Assembly (NCBI GenBank): GCA_014529385.2
Contig: CM043947.1
Span: forward strand, 121,968,891 to 122,032,890
DNA from: Adiantum capillus-veneris
Lineage: Eukaryota; Streptophyta; Polypodiopsida; Polypodiales; Pteridaceae
Length of the DNA stretch: 64,000 nt
Direction: 5' to 3'
Every line of letters starts with the position of its first letter. The stretch's first letter is position 1. Of this stretch, positions 13,801 to 22,220 are shown one piece after another. Under the pieces are notes generated by a model. The model was not told where the DNA came from and ran no database searches. It saw only the letters and a list, made by a program, of their open reading frames with translations. The translations under genes and the position numbers were made by a program.

Positions 13801-15796
13801 TGATCATTTGCACTCTCTCACTAAAGGAACGGAAGGCTCTCCCTTCCGTAAGTTAAAGGAACCCTTGAGCACAGTTCATAGCACTCATCTTGAGCAAAGT
13901 TCAACATTCACTTCCGTTGCACCTTACATATGGGCACACCCATGTCGTGTAGGCTGCGCATAAGTCTGGCTCTCAGCACTGTGTCAAAAGCTTTCCAAAA
14001 ATCCACAAAGCTACAATAGATCCTCTTGCCATGGTATCTACCCTCCTCAATAATACCTCTGAGTGTCAGAATCTGGTCAAGGGTGGAGAAACCTCTCCTG
14101 AACCCTACCTGCCCTGATGCCCCTATGCCTTCCCATCTACTTAACTTAGTGATACAGTGCCAATGGTCATCCCGTGAGGCCAGGCATGCACGAGGTCACC
14201 TTGAGGAGGTGAAGCCGGATGGTATTTGACGCTCGGTCTTATAGGTGTAGGCCTACGTTCTTGGATGCTAGATACCCATCCCCACAGTGCCATTGACTAG
14301 GTCTCCTCGCCTATGTTGGGGACATAGCAACAAGCCTACATTGTGCAGGGCAATCAGTTGACAGCCTCTGATGACATTCATCAGACTAGAAGTAGTAAGT
14401 TGCTGGTGTGATATCAAAATCTTTATTGCCTTATTGTCCACTCTAATCTAGTGATTGCAGGTGTCGCCAAAACCTGTTCTTAGCATTTTCAACCTGTCTT
14501 TGCCGCTGGTGCACTCGGACTTGGGAGCCGAAGATTTGGAAAATGAATTTCTTCTAAAGAGCTGGCAACTTGCACAGGTTTGCAGACTGCAGGTTGACAA
14601 TAATCTGGTCAAGTATGGTCAAAATAGTTAGACTGGTAATATCATATTGCATTTCCATGGAATGCAGATCACAGATGAAGCGGTTCGTGTGAATGATGAA
14701 GACGAGCATGAAGAAGAGATCTTGAAGTTGGAGGCAACTCTTGATCGATGCATACTGCGACTTATTGCTGCAGCTTGTAAAGGTAAATTATGGCACATGC
14801 ATTACATTTGCTTTCCTTAGAAATGTGGGTTCAGGTTTACATGTGTATTGACTATGTACATCCATGGTGGCAGTACACATAGGATGTCATCTTTCAACAC
14901 CATGCTCATGTGTGCTATTTCTCTTCATGGCAAACATCTGAAACTTCTGATGCAGGGGACAAGCTCATGAAAGCTGTGGAGCTTACAAAGAAGCTCTCAC
15001 TGGACAAGTCTTGGAAAGGTGCCATTAAACTTGTGAGTGCCATGAAGCTACCGGCTCTTGCAGAACGATTAAGTACAATGTATGAGGTAAGGACTACCCA
15101 AATTTTAATTATGGACGCATCTCATGCAAATAGGATATTGTGGTTCTTAGGATTTTTGGTGAATAAGATATGTTGGGGGCTATGGAATGTCGGTTTCAGG
15201 AAAAGATAACACATGAAGCATCTCAAGAGCAAGAGTTGGTTGTGCAGTCAGCGTTGACTGGCCAGGTACGGAACACAGCCATTGATGCAAGTCTGAATAC
15301 AGAGGGTTTTCGACCATCAGCCACAATGAAGCATGGGCCGGCTCCGGATGTTCAGAGAATTAAGAGCTCTTTGTCAAATGGTCATGTATTATCCCACAAG
15401 CAAAAGGTACCTTCTATAGGGGAGAGATGTGAAGAGGCTTCAAAGAGCTCTTTGTCAAATGATCATGTGTTACCACAAAAGCAAAGGGTACCTTCTACAG
15501 AAAAGAGAGGTGAGGGGCCTACAAAAAGCTCTACTACAGGCACTTTTGCAGAAGACAATGGTACACATTTAGAGGATAAGGCGACTCTCAATGTAGCTCA
15601 AGAAGAGGAACCGTTCCAGCGATCTAGCAATCCTTTTGCCAAATCTGCCAGCAACCCATTTGCCAAACCCCCTGTTGCAACAGATTCCCACACCGGAGGA
15701 GTGTCTCTCCTTGAGTCCCTCAAGAGAATGAGGGATACAGAGCTTGATCTCAAAGGAAAAGTAGCTAGGTCCAACAAAGCTGTAAGGCATTCTTGA
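1805..15796 (+). CDS. CTF4: CTF4/WDHD1 homologue, replisome adaptor (12 exons)
   Basis: Exons: 1805-2117, 2571-3637, 3724-3900, 4018-4134, 4223-4327, 4397-4531, 4764-4819, 4901-5006, 14461-14577, 14668-14782, 14956-15086, 15200-15796. All introns are GT-AG; the sum is 3036 nt, giving 1011 residues. In this family Ctf4/WDHD1 links the CMG helicase to DNA polymerase alpha and to cohesion factors in the nucleus. Residues 1 to about 330 are WD40 repeats (SGSSLASCSLDHSVKLFSYP; ASAGSDGTIMCWSLSSGKRV). Next comes an acidic Ser-rich linker, about 330-450. The middle SepB/Mcl1-type domain runs about 460-700 (EVEFHDTGRGFRVPAMTDYF, GWVAATTSLNHLRVYSEAGL). A helical part (LDRCILRLIAAACKGDKL) follows, then a disordered tail with two NPFAK motifs and a final GGVSLLESLKRMRDTE. 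No HMG box is visible. The start has a good context (GCGATGGCG). Intron 8 is 9.45 kb and full of retroelements; all other introns are under 460 bp. Confidence 0.95.
5055..5076. repeat. (GT)n/(GA)n microsatellite
   Basis: A short GT run passing into GA, just inside intron 8 of CTF4 and before the LINE fragment. Confidence 0.9.
5280..6607 (-). mobile_element. LINE 3' half (RT end and C-terminal zinc-knuckle region), copy A
   Basis: Minus-strand non-LTR retrotransposon coding in three frames: 6608-6378, 6430-6005 and 5932-5348. Order on the minus strand: end of RT/thumb (EYTDEYTYMGVVFTGP, LSRAYAALGGLEDVFAG), connector (QFQEPRTKLWLFDTLVASAM, YGVQVWGP), then a C-terminal Cys/His domain (ICQLCGREPETELHYICHC) followed by FREGFGPLDRVMRYQDQRC. 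The Cys/His module with a trailing helix is typical of the 3' end of plant and animal LINE ORF2. At least two frameshifts break it. It lies antisense to CTF4. On its high-coordinate side it abuts LTR copy A1. Confidence 0.85.
6608..7719 (+). repeat. LTR copy A1 (5' LTR of an intronic gypsy-type element)
   Basis: About 1.1 kb, beginning TGTCTAGACACTTAG and ending CACCTTACA. It is repeated at 12905-13928, and its second half is repeated at 8693-9292. A CT-rich run lies at 7530-7560. The right end is set by the primer-binding site that follows. The left end is less certain, because A1 and A3 also share about 40 bp of LINE-like sequence immediately upstream. Confidence 0.75.
7720..7732 (+). other. 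Primer-binding site (initiator Met tRNA type)
   Basis: TCGGTATCAAAGC follows the LTR end directly and differs at two positions from the usual plant PBS TGGTATCAGAGC. It sets the element's orientation as plus. Confidence 0.65.
8183..8698 (+). pseudogene. gag N-terminal remnant with two stops
   Basis: One frame opens with ATG at 8183 (MVITRSGMDTSHGGDEHG) and runs to 8698 with only two in-frame stops, at the end of NPMEA and after KEVAEER. The middle is a highly charged helix (ESEREARKERKVAIERERE), a coiled-coil-like gag segment. It ends FSKYDGKMDAKIAT, the motif that usually opens the gag domain. There the frame is cut by direct fusion to a truncated LTR. It sits between LTR A1 and LTR A2, so it is the only coding left in this element. 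Confidence 0.65.
8693..9292 (+). repeat. Truncated LTR copy A2
   Basis: The second half of the LTR seen at 6608-7719, starting mid-LTR (equivalent to about 7105) and ending with the same CACCTTACA. The start coincides with ATCGCGA, which is present both in the gag at 8693-8699 and in LTR A1 at 7105-7111. This suggests a microhomology deletion that removed the rest of the element. A CT-rich run is near 9105-9130. Confidence 0.75.
9293..10065 (-). mobile_element. LINE 3' fragment, copy B, with duplicated Cys/His module
   Basis: The minus-strand frame 9821-9288 encodes the same C-terminal domain as copy A but twice in tandem: ITCQLCSMEPETELHYICHY then ICQVCQTEPETELHYICHCP. Each is followed by the YYEIRG and FGPLS segments. 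In the first module the last Cys/His position is changed (ICHY for ICHC). Sequence to about 10065 continues into the connector, matching copy A near 6430. The fragment starts exactly where LTR A2 ends. Confidence 0.8.
10066..10484 (+). repeat. LTR copy B (5' LTR of a second intronic element)
   Basis: It ends CCTTACA directly before a perfect Met-tRNA PBS. A TATA-like box (CTATATAAGG) lies near 10342-10351, about 140 bp before the end, as expected for a U3/R boundary. The left limit is placed where LINE similarity stops, near 10066, and is approximate. No second copy is present in the window. Confidence 0.6.
10486..10497 (+). other. Primer-binding site (initiator Met tRNA)
   Basis: TGGTATCAGAGC, a perfect match to the canonical plant LTR-retrotransposon PBS, one base after the LTR end. 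Confidence 0.9.
11053..12340 (+). pseudogene. gag remnant of the second intronic LTR element
   Basis: A plus-strand gag in at least three frames. An N-terminal Pro/Glu-rich part (MADEHQWIAFLYISHIDEIL, near 11190-11430) is followed by a helix (LTNALTLIKEQMATLSTSLA, 11455 on). The retrotransposon gag domain is at 11888-12340 (DKLWRAIRKAFEPANADFHA; SLRCLSQTGFLVVYIREFQR; LHSFIDGLKPNLNDDVHKYN). It follows LTR B and its PBS. No zinc knuckle or pol is seen. It is cut at about 12345 by antisense LINE sequence. Ty3/gypsy-type by domain. Confidence 0.8.
12345..12860 (-). mobile_element. LINE reverse-transcriptase fragment, copy C
   Basis: The minus strand carries RT motifs: GVKQGYPLSPTLFGMYMDEF (finger/palm motif B), then YAYDIVLISDSPEGMQRHLD (the catalytic YxDD block with the first Asp replaced by Tyr) and SVNLGKTKVMVFNTKA. 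Frames shift between the first and second parts. With copy D this covers most of the RT palm, but LTR A3 separates the two. Confidence 0.85.
12905..13928 (+). repeat. LTR copy A3
   Basis: A 1.0 kb copy of the LTR at 6608-7719, beginning TGTCCAGGCACTTAG and ending CACCTTACA. A CT-rich run is at 13743-13765. It is flanked on both sides by LINE RT sequence in the same antisense orientation. No PBS follows, so it is either the 3' LTR of the element beginning at 6608 or a solo LTR. Confidence 0.75.
13929..14260 (-). mobile_element. LINE RT N-terminal palm fragment, copy D
   Basis: The minus strand reads without a break across 14140-13929 as an RT segment: QVGFRRGFSTLDQILTLRGI followed by YCSFVDFWKAFDTVLRARLM. 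FVDFWKAFD is motif A, whose first Asp binds metal. It lies upstream, in LINE order, of copy C, and may be the same LINE split by insertion of LTR A3. Confidence 0.85.
15362..15523 (+). repeat. Two 81-bp coding repeats in CTF4 exon 12
   Basis: Direct repeats starting at 15362 and 15443 encode two 27-residue units (KSSLSNGHVLSHKQKVPSIG and KSSLSNDHVLPQKQRVPSTE begin them). The period is a whole number of codons, so the frame is kept. They lie in the disordered tail, between the helical domain and the NPF motifs. Confidence 0.9.
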
Positions 15797-16897
15797 TGGA
15801 CACTCTTCCCTCCCCTTGGGCTCGGAAACATGAGCTGGTTTACCAGCTTGAAGAGATGTATATATTTTGTACACCTTGAGCATCAAAGGGAAAAGAGTAT
15901 AGGTTCTCTCTCTCTCTCTCTCGCGTGTGTGTTCTTGCAAAAATAAGAAGAGGAAATGGAAGCACATGCATCACCCAACTGAGGTCTCAATGTCATTCTG
16001 GTACATTCACTTTGTATACACACCAATTGTGAAGTTCGAAGCCATTTGACTTCATGAGCTATTCACTAGGCCCCTTTTAAGTGTGAAATTTGCACTTAAT
16101 AGTGATTCTTTCTTCGTCTTTTGATGATTATAGACTTAATTTCTTTCTTAGATGGTTGATCTGGAGATATGGAGGTTTTAGTCTTTGGGTGATTTTGAGC
16201 TCCCTCAAGGCGTCCCCTCATGACGACTTCGACCCTACAGAGAAGGGAGCCAATTTCAAACTTCCCGACAAGAACTACCCCTACAAGAGGAGCAACAATC
16301 ACTAGCCTGCCAGGATTGACAACCCCTAAATAATTTTAAAGATGTATGTCGCATACTAGAAGATCTACAAAGTTGATGTTGTGGAAGTGTCTAGTGTGGG
16401 ACCATGTGAGTGGTGCCATAGAAGGTCCCATCATAGGTGATGGTAGTGAAAAAGAGGGCGTTGTTGGAGGTGATGGTTTTACAAAGAGGGTGAGCTCGAA
16501 GGGACACTTCCTGCTCCAACAATTGAAACTTTGCCTGTTTACAGGTTTTCTGCTAACACTGGATGGGGCACTTGCTATCTAATAAGATTTCTTAAAGCAA
16601 AGATTTTTGGCATTGCTGAAATACATGAAATGGGAGGTACCAGAGATTTACTCCTCATGGCTGCTATTCCACATCATATATATGACTCTTATATACCTCA
16701 ACAGAGTATCAATGACATACATTTTTTTCCACATTCTACACGCTCTTTAACTAGGCCATGGTGAAAAATCTCCCCCCCCCTTCCCAAAAGAAAAGAAAAG
16801 GCTCAATAGTAGATCACAAGAGCAATTTCAGCTCGTTACAATAGAGGACCTTTGTGACACCCTTGTATTTTTTCTTTTTTACCTCTGGAGTCTATAT

Positions 16898-16946
<49 letters not shown>

Positions 16947-17219
16947 ACTTCCAAGTGAAAGGTAGTGAACGCATATATCTACATCCACACGCTTTGTTTA
17001 CATATCCTAAATTGTATTGTCTGGGAAGCAAATGTTCCATATACTAATTGACGGCCACAGTAATTCATCCATGACTTATTCTTCCATGTCTTTTGTCATT
17101 GCAAAAATTGAAGTAAGACTTGGCGATCATTCGGTAATGACTATGTAATTAGGTAATGGCTGCATAATTTAGAAAACACAATATGAAGCCATCCTACCTG
17201 TTGCAATGAGATGGAAATG
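15797..17219. other. Convergent intergenic region CTF4-SKP1
   Basis: Holds the presumed 3' UTR of CTF4 (to about 16050, with a short CT run at 15906-15922). Next is about 700 bp of moderate-complexity DNA with only short open frames (for example FDPTEKGANFKLPDKNYPYK near 16230-16290, not recognised), then a 44-bp CT microsatellite. No gene is supported. Confidence 0.6.
16900..16943. repeat. (CT)n microsatellite
   Basis: About 22 uninterrupted CT units between the two convergent host genes. Confidence 0.98.
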
Positions 17220-17921
17220 TCACTGCTGAAAAGCCCATTGATTCTCTTGCCTTACCTCGGCCTCCTCCTTAGGGGTGAAGTCATTTACAATGTTGAAACG
17301 GGCTCTGATGGCCTCCCCTGTCATGCACTCTTGGATTATGTCTGCAATAGCCTGACACGCGAGTTCCAGAAGGCTTGGAATGTTGAGATAGCTGGCAGCC
17401 TGAACGAGATCGCAGAGGTCAGATAAATCTTGGTCCTTGAGAAAGGCTGCATTCCAATGCCTTGGCAAGGCCTCCTCAGAGGGAGCCCCCGTTGCCGACG
17501 ATGATGGTGCCATTGTTGATGGCTGTGGCGTGACTTGATGATGCTGGCCGTGGTTGTACCGCTCATATCTATTCTGGGCGGCGTTCACTGATGAGGACAT
17601 CGCCGAGCTGGTCGAGGATGACAATGACAATGACAATGCCAACGCAGACGACGGCACCGCAGTTTGACAACGGTCGTGGTGATAATAACAGAAGTCCAAG
17701 ACCTTGGCAAGCACCTGGGAGGAGATATTGGGGAGCGGAATGGACCTGTCTTCGGCCATGAAGCGCTCCAGTGGCATGTCCTTGATGGTTTGCGACAGTA
17801 TCGCCACCTCCAGCTCCACCCTAAAGAGCTTGTCATCAGAAGACGCGAGCTTCACCAGTTTTATCGGCATCATCTCCTCCCCCTCCTTCTCCTGATCCAC
17901 CTTTTCTCGTTGAGCAGACAT
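17220..17921 (-). CDS. SKP1: SKP1-like SCF ubiquitin-ligase adaptor
   Basis: Intronless frame of 233 residues from the ATG at 17921. SKP1 bridges cullin 1 and F-box proteins. Residues about 19-82 form the POZ/BTB fold (IKLVKLASSDDKLFRVELEV, VAILSQTIKDMP, LPNISSQVLAKVLDF). Residues about 152-233 form the F-box-binding part (WNAAFLKDQDLSDLCDLVQA; ASYLNIPSLLELACQAIADI; FNIVNDFTPKEEAEVRQENQ; terminal NQWAFQQ where most end NQWAFE). Between them, about residues 84-150 are a long Ser/Gln/His/Pro-rich loop, much longer than the usual short acidic loop; hence 233 residues against about 155-170. The frame stays open upstream to 18230 with other ATGs (17954, 18230). I chose 17921 because family proteins begin just before the POZ domain. 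No frameshift or stop, so probably expressed. Confidence 0.85.
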   Translation of the reverse strand: MSAQREKVDQEKEGEEMMPIKLVKLASSDDKLFRVELEVAILSQTIKDMPLERFMAEDRSIPLPNISSQVLAKVLDFCYYHHDRCQTAVPSSALALSLSLSSSTSSAMSSSVNAAQNRYERYNHGQHHQVTPQPSTMAPSSSATGAPSEEALPRHWNAAFLKDQDLSDLCDLVQAASYLNIPSLLELACQAIADIIQECMTGEAIRARFNIVNDFTPKEEAEVRQENQWAFQQ

Positions 17922-19299
17922 CTCGTTGCAAAATCTCTGGAAGTTGAATGACATTCGGGTAGAATATGCTTTATTAAAGCTCTGTTGGAAAATCAAACGC
18001 TTGCATGGTCGGAGACAACTGTCTAAGAGGGGTAGTGGGGTTGGCATATTTTTACTAATACTCGGTCGTACTCCATCGCCAAGGCAAGTGTCGGGTTTTT
18101 CGTATTCCCACTGCAGTGTATTGAAAAGGTAGGAGTTAAGCGAAGTGCCAGTACATCTCCCCTTCTGCAACCTCATTCCGAATTGTTTGTGCTCAAAGCC
18201 AACCAGCCAGTAGGTCTTTAATATCTGCAAGAACTTGGCGTTGGGTGCGACCAGGGGGTTAGTAGGAATAGAGTAAATATTTTGCTATTTCTTTGGGAAC
18301 CCCACTACCCCTCGGTGCGATCCAGCTCTAAAACGATTGGACGCCCGTAAAATCTGGGATGGACAAAGCTTGCCTCGGCCTCAAGACTTGAGCCAGAGAT
18401 CCCAAAACTAGCTAGTCTTGTTGGCTCTGGCTGCTTGCAGGTAGTGATATAAGAGTGGTGCCTATGAAATTTTGTATACATCTTTTAGGCCTCCTTTAAG
18501 GCTTTTTTAGGCTTAGTAATAAAATTAGCTTCTCTCTCTCTCTCTCTCTCTCTCGATTTCCAACAATACATTATCTCAAAGTTTTTTTCGTCATTAGTAT
18601 CGGGTAAAAGAAAAAAAACCCTAGTATGACTTGGCACTATTAAAACCTAAGAAACCTCTTAGAACCAATACTGTTTTGAGGTAACCTAGCTAGTCGATAC
18701 ATGACTATATTAACAAGGTGAAGACTCCACGATGGCCTCAAGAAGACATCATTTTTTCCTCTAATAAATGATTATTAGAACACATTTGACATATTAATGG
18801 ACCTTGTGTTCATGAAAAATGTGTCTCAGCTTAATATTGTGCCGTTCTCAATTTCAAAAATGCCAATTGAGAGTAAGGGGCAAAGGAGAAATTTTGGTCC
18901 AAGATAGTGAAAAATAATATAAAAATTGAAAAAATAACTCTAATTTTTATTTTTTTAAAAATAAATTAAAAAAAAGAAGTTTTATATGTCTGAAAAGATG
19001 ATATTTCTTGAACACTTTAATGGAGAAAGATTAGAGAGAGAAAGAGAGAGAGAGAGCATGTGTACACACACATGCTCATTTTCATAATGAAAATATTAAA
19101 ATGAATATAATAAGGTATGAAATAATTTGAAATGTCACATAAAAAAGTTAATATAAGAGTGACCATTCGATGGTGAAAGAATTGCACTTTTTCTCTACCA
19201 CTTTCCCTATGGCCTTCTTGGCCAAAAACGGAAGGAGGAACCAAACTCATTCCTGATGTGAAAGCCTTTATGGCCACTGGGCTGAAAGCCACCTCAGAT
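17922..19299. other. Region upstream of SKP1
   Basis: The frame of SKP1 continues open to 18230 but without family similarity. 18531-18554 is a CT run, 18880-18990 is AT-rich and 19024-19056 is a GA run. No other gene is seen. Confidence 0.6.
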
Positions 19300-21082
19300 T
19301 AAAGAGACCTGAAGTTGACATTAAAAACTACATGTACTAAATGAAAGCATTGATATCCTACGCGGTACGTGTATGAGATAGGAATTTCTCCCTGTCCACG
19401 ACCCTGTGTTGAAACCAATACCTTGGGAAGAGAGGCTATGGCCAAAGAGGAGGGCTCGCAGATGAAGAGCACTGCTCCGGTGGCACGCGGAAAGTAAGGA
19501 AGGGGCAGAGCCAACACTATGAAACAGGTGAGCTAACCCTGGCTCACTTAGTTTCCTTACATTATAGCTTCTGGTTTTTTGGAAGAAGTAAGGATCACCT
19601 TCTGCTAAGTCACATTCCTTCCATCTGTATTTTGTGGAGTGATTAAACACATCTACTACAAATGGCTACTGGGAATTCTGCTGGAACTTCTGAGGTACCG
19701 ATTAATTTCTGTTAATGCTTTCTTTTACCTGTCTCTGAGTTCTCGGAAATAAGAATAGAACAAAGCTACCAATGAAATAAGACTACTTGCTTGAGGACGG
19801 TGAATTAACCGATTTCTCCTCGATATAGCATGAAAGTTTTTCCATGGGCTCTATACCCTCTTGGGAGGAGGCAATAGCCCCTGACTACTGGCTCTGTTTA
19901 AGGCAACTTGAAACTTACTAACTCTAAGGTTCATAACATAAAGGGTTCTGAGTTTGTAACAGAATCTGGCTTGCCTCCAAATATGATTTTATAAATAAGA
20001 CAAGTGGTATGCTGTTGGAATTATAAACGCAATATTGGGCAACTAGGGGTAGGATAAAGTGACCAGATATTGGAAAATAGGAATATTTTCTCAAATTCAG
20101 ATACCTACTGAGCATTTTGTGTCCAAAAACCAGATTCTCACTGAAGGATGGAATGGAAATAGGTACATTTCCATCCACGGCTGAATAATTTCCAGAAATT
20201 TTTGGTAGGAATACTTACTTCAAGACCTCTTTGCGAAAAACTGCTAGTTTTATCTCCATCTTCTCTAAATACTCCGACCTCTGAGAAACCAGAACATGAA
20301 GGTAGACCTTTAGGTTCAGATACTTATTTTCTAAAAAAACTGGCTGAGAACACCTAATCCGCGGTACTTCTGATTTACGAACTGTTTTGCTATGTCATTG
20401 GCTAAGTATAATAAAACTCTTTATTTTAGACTGATTGGAGAAAACACTAAGCTTTGCTCACAAACTCATATTTTTTTGCTGGGTATGATGAGATATGTAG
20501 ACCTAAGATGCTTGCTTTTGCTCCAGATCACCATGAGTTGGCAAAACTTAGGCGAATAAAAAATGGCTACTTTGAATAAGCTATCCCAAGAAGCCTTGAT
20601 TAAGCAAAACAAGGCTAGATCCGTTGGTTACTACTCTTTTAAGGCAGAAATCGACACCCAGCTTCTTGTTTTGACTCTGGAGAAGGAGTTGGTTGACACT
20701 GTCATAAGCATAATTAGGCACTAAACACTAAAGGGGTAGCCTGATTAAGTTAGCAAGATCTGGAAAAAGGAGAATGTATGAAAATTATGGAGCAAGAACT
20801 GCTCATGGTATAGGTCTTTCACATACTTACATCTGTAGCATATAGTGTCTAACAGACTATGACAACAAAAAAAATTGAGAAGGGAAAAGTATGAGAGTTT
20901 TTTTTGAATAAAACTGCAGGAAGTAGGTACATCTACCTAATGGGCATTTGAATTTGCCTTGGCCCAGATCAACACATGGGCATAGTTTTTGAGTAACAAC
21001 CTAAGTTTTACAGATAGCCTCTTTTCTTCCAAAAGAAAGGCAAATTGCTTGTTTTGGTTTCTTCTGTATATACAAAACATAA

Positions 21083-21517
21083 TGATCTTTTGTGCTCTCC
21101 TATCTCTGTATGGTTACAGCTCCTCGGGAAAGACAATATGTTCTTCTAAGTTATAAAGTTACTTTCTGAAAACTGATCAATATTACCTAGCCTGCCAGTA
21201 TTATTTCTCTCACTTTTTTCAGCTGCATAATTTAATCTTCTGAGAAAAGTAGCTGTAAAACCTGCTGACTTTAACTGTTTTTTTTTTTGCAGAGATTTGC
21301 TAATTCCCCTTTAAATTTATGCTCTCCTATCTCTATATGGTTACAGCTCCTCAGGGAAGACAATATGTTCTTCTAGGATCAGTGATTTTCAAACAACTAC
21401 CTAGCTGCTACTGCACTAATATAGTACTATTTCTCTCACTTTTCTGAGAAGGGTAGCTGTAAAACCTGCTGACTCTAACAGATTTTTGCAAAAAATAGCT
21501 AATTCCCCTTTAAAAAA
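21083..21517 (+). repeat. Diverged tandem duplication of about 200-235 bp
   Basis: 21083-21318 and 21319-21517 share blocks in the same order: GCTCTCCTATCTCT, GGTTACAGCTCCTC, GACAATATGTTCTTCTA, TTTCTCTCACTTTT, TAGCTGTAAAACCTGCTGAC and CTAATTCCCCTTTAAA. Gaps between the blocks differ in length. Confidence 0.85.
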
Positions 21518-21809
21518 AAAAGGTTTGGCAGGAAGGTTTCTGTAAAACACAAATGTTATTTTTGGTACAAAAAAAAAGCCAGTTGGATGGACTGAAATCG
21601 GCTAAAAATCAGACTTGGGTTTCTAATAAGTTCTTTTTGGAAAAAATGCTACTGGTTTTTTACAACCACTCAATTAGAAAAGTTTTCTTAGTTTGCACCT
21701 TCTAAAGTGCTATCTTCTTCTAGTATAAACTAGGGTGACATGGATGACAACTAGAGTCACCCCAATTACTTGCAATGTTGTTTGGAAACTAATATTTTGA
21801 TGGTTTTTT

Positions 21810-21937
21810 GACTGTGGAGTCAGGTAAGGGTGCTCTCTCTCTGGCTTATCTGGAAGAAGAATACGCTGTCATTTTTGACTGTGGAGTCAGGTAAGGGTGC
21901 TCTCGCTTATCTGGAAGAAGAATACGCTGTCATTTTT
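21810..21937 (+). repeat. Near-identical 67/61-bp tandem duplication
   Basis: 21810-21876 and 21877-21937 are abutting copies. They differ only by a 6-base loss in a CT-rich spot, so the duplication is recent. Confidence 0.95.
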
Positions 21938-22109
21938 CACTTGTTCTTAACAGGACCATGGAAACACTATCTGCTGGCCTATTTTACTGAATAGATGTAT
22001 TTATTAGTGTGAATGACTAATGATATGTCTATTGTTATTAGAAACTATGGTATGTGGTTCTTGTCTTTCCTTGAAAATCTCACGCGCTATTGTAGCCTAT
22101 GTAATTAAA

Positions 22110-22168
22110 TCTCTCTCTCTCTCTCTCTCTCTCGCTCGCTCGTTTGCGTTGCCATTCAAAGCAGTCAA

Positions 22169-22217
<49 letters not shown>
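22110..22217. repeat. Two adjacent (CT)n microsatellites
   Basis: CT runs at 22110-22133 and 22170-22217 separated by about 36 bp of unique sequence. Confidence 0.98.

Positions 22218-22220
<3 letters not shown>

Larger units (their letters stand above)
5007..14460 (+). other. CTF4 intron 8, a retroelement nest
   Basis: Exon 8 ends CCTCAG|GTACTT and exon 9 begins after GATTGCAG. The conserved protein reads across the junction (DKQPQ then VSPKPVLSIFNLSLP), so the two exons belong together despite 9454 bp between them. Inside are four LINE fragments, all antisense to the gene, three copies of one LTR, a second LTR family with PBS, and two sense-oriented gag remnants. Each is listed separately. 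The pieces not listed (5077-5279, 7733-8182, 10498-11050, 14260-14460) show no gene. Confidence 0.9.
19300..22100. other. Unassigned intergenic DNA
   Basis: About 2.8 kb with stops in all frames and only short ORFs, none recognised. It contains two local tandem duplications (listed separately). No LTR, RT or host-gene motif was found by reading. Confidence 0.5.

Noticed and set aside
16090-16764. Possible gene remnant downstream of CTF4
   Set aside because: Short unrelated frames with a few protein-like stretches; I could not tie them to any family or splice them together.
17922-18230. N-terminal extension of SKP1 up to 18230
   Set aside because: The frame is open, but the extra 103 residues have no SKP1 similarity, and the family starts just before the POZ domain.
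20563-20724. 53-residue plus-strand ORF starting MATLNKLSQEALIKQNKARS
   Set aside because: Composition looks protein-like, but it stands alone in stop-rich DNA with no family match I can name and no splice-linked partner.
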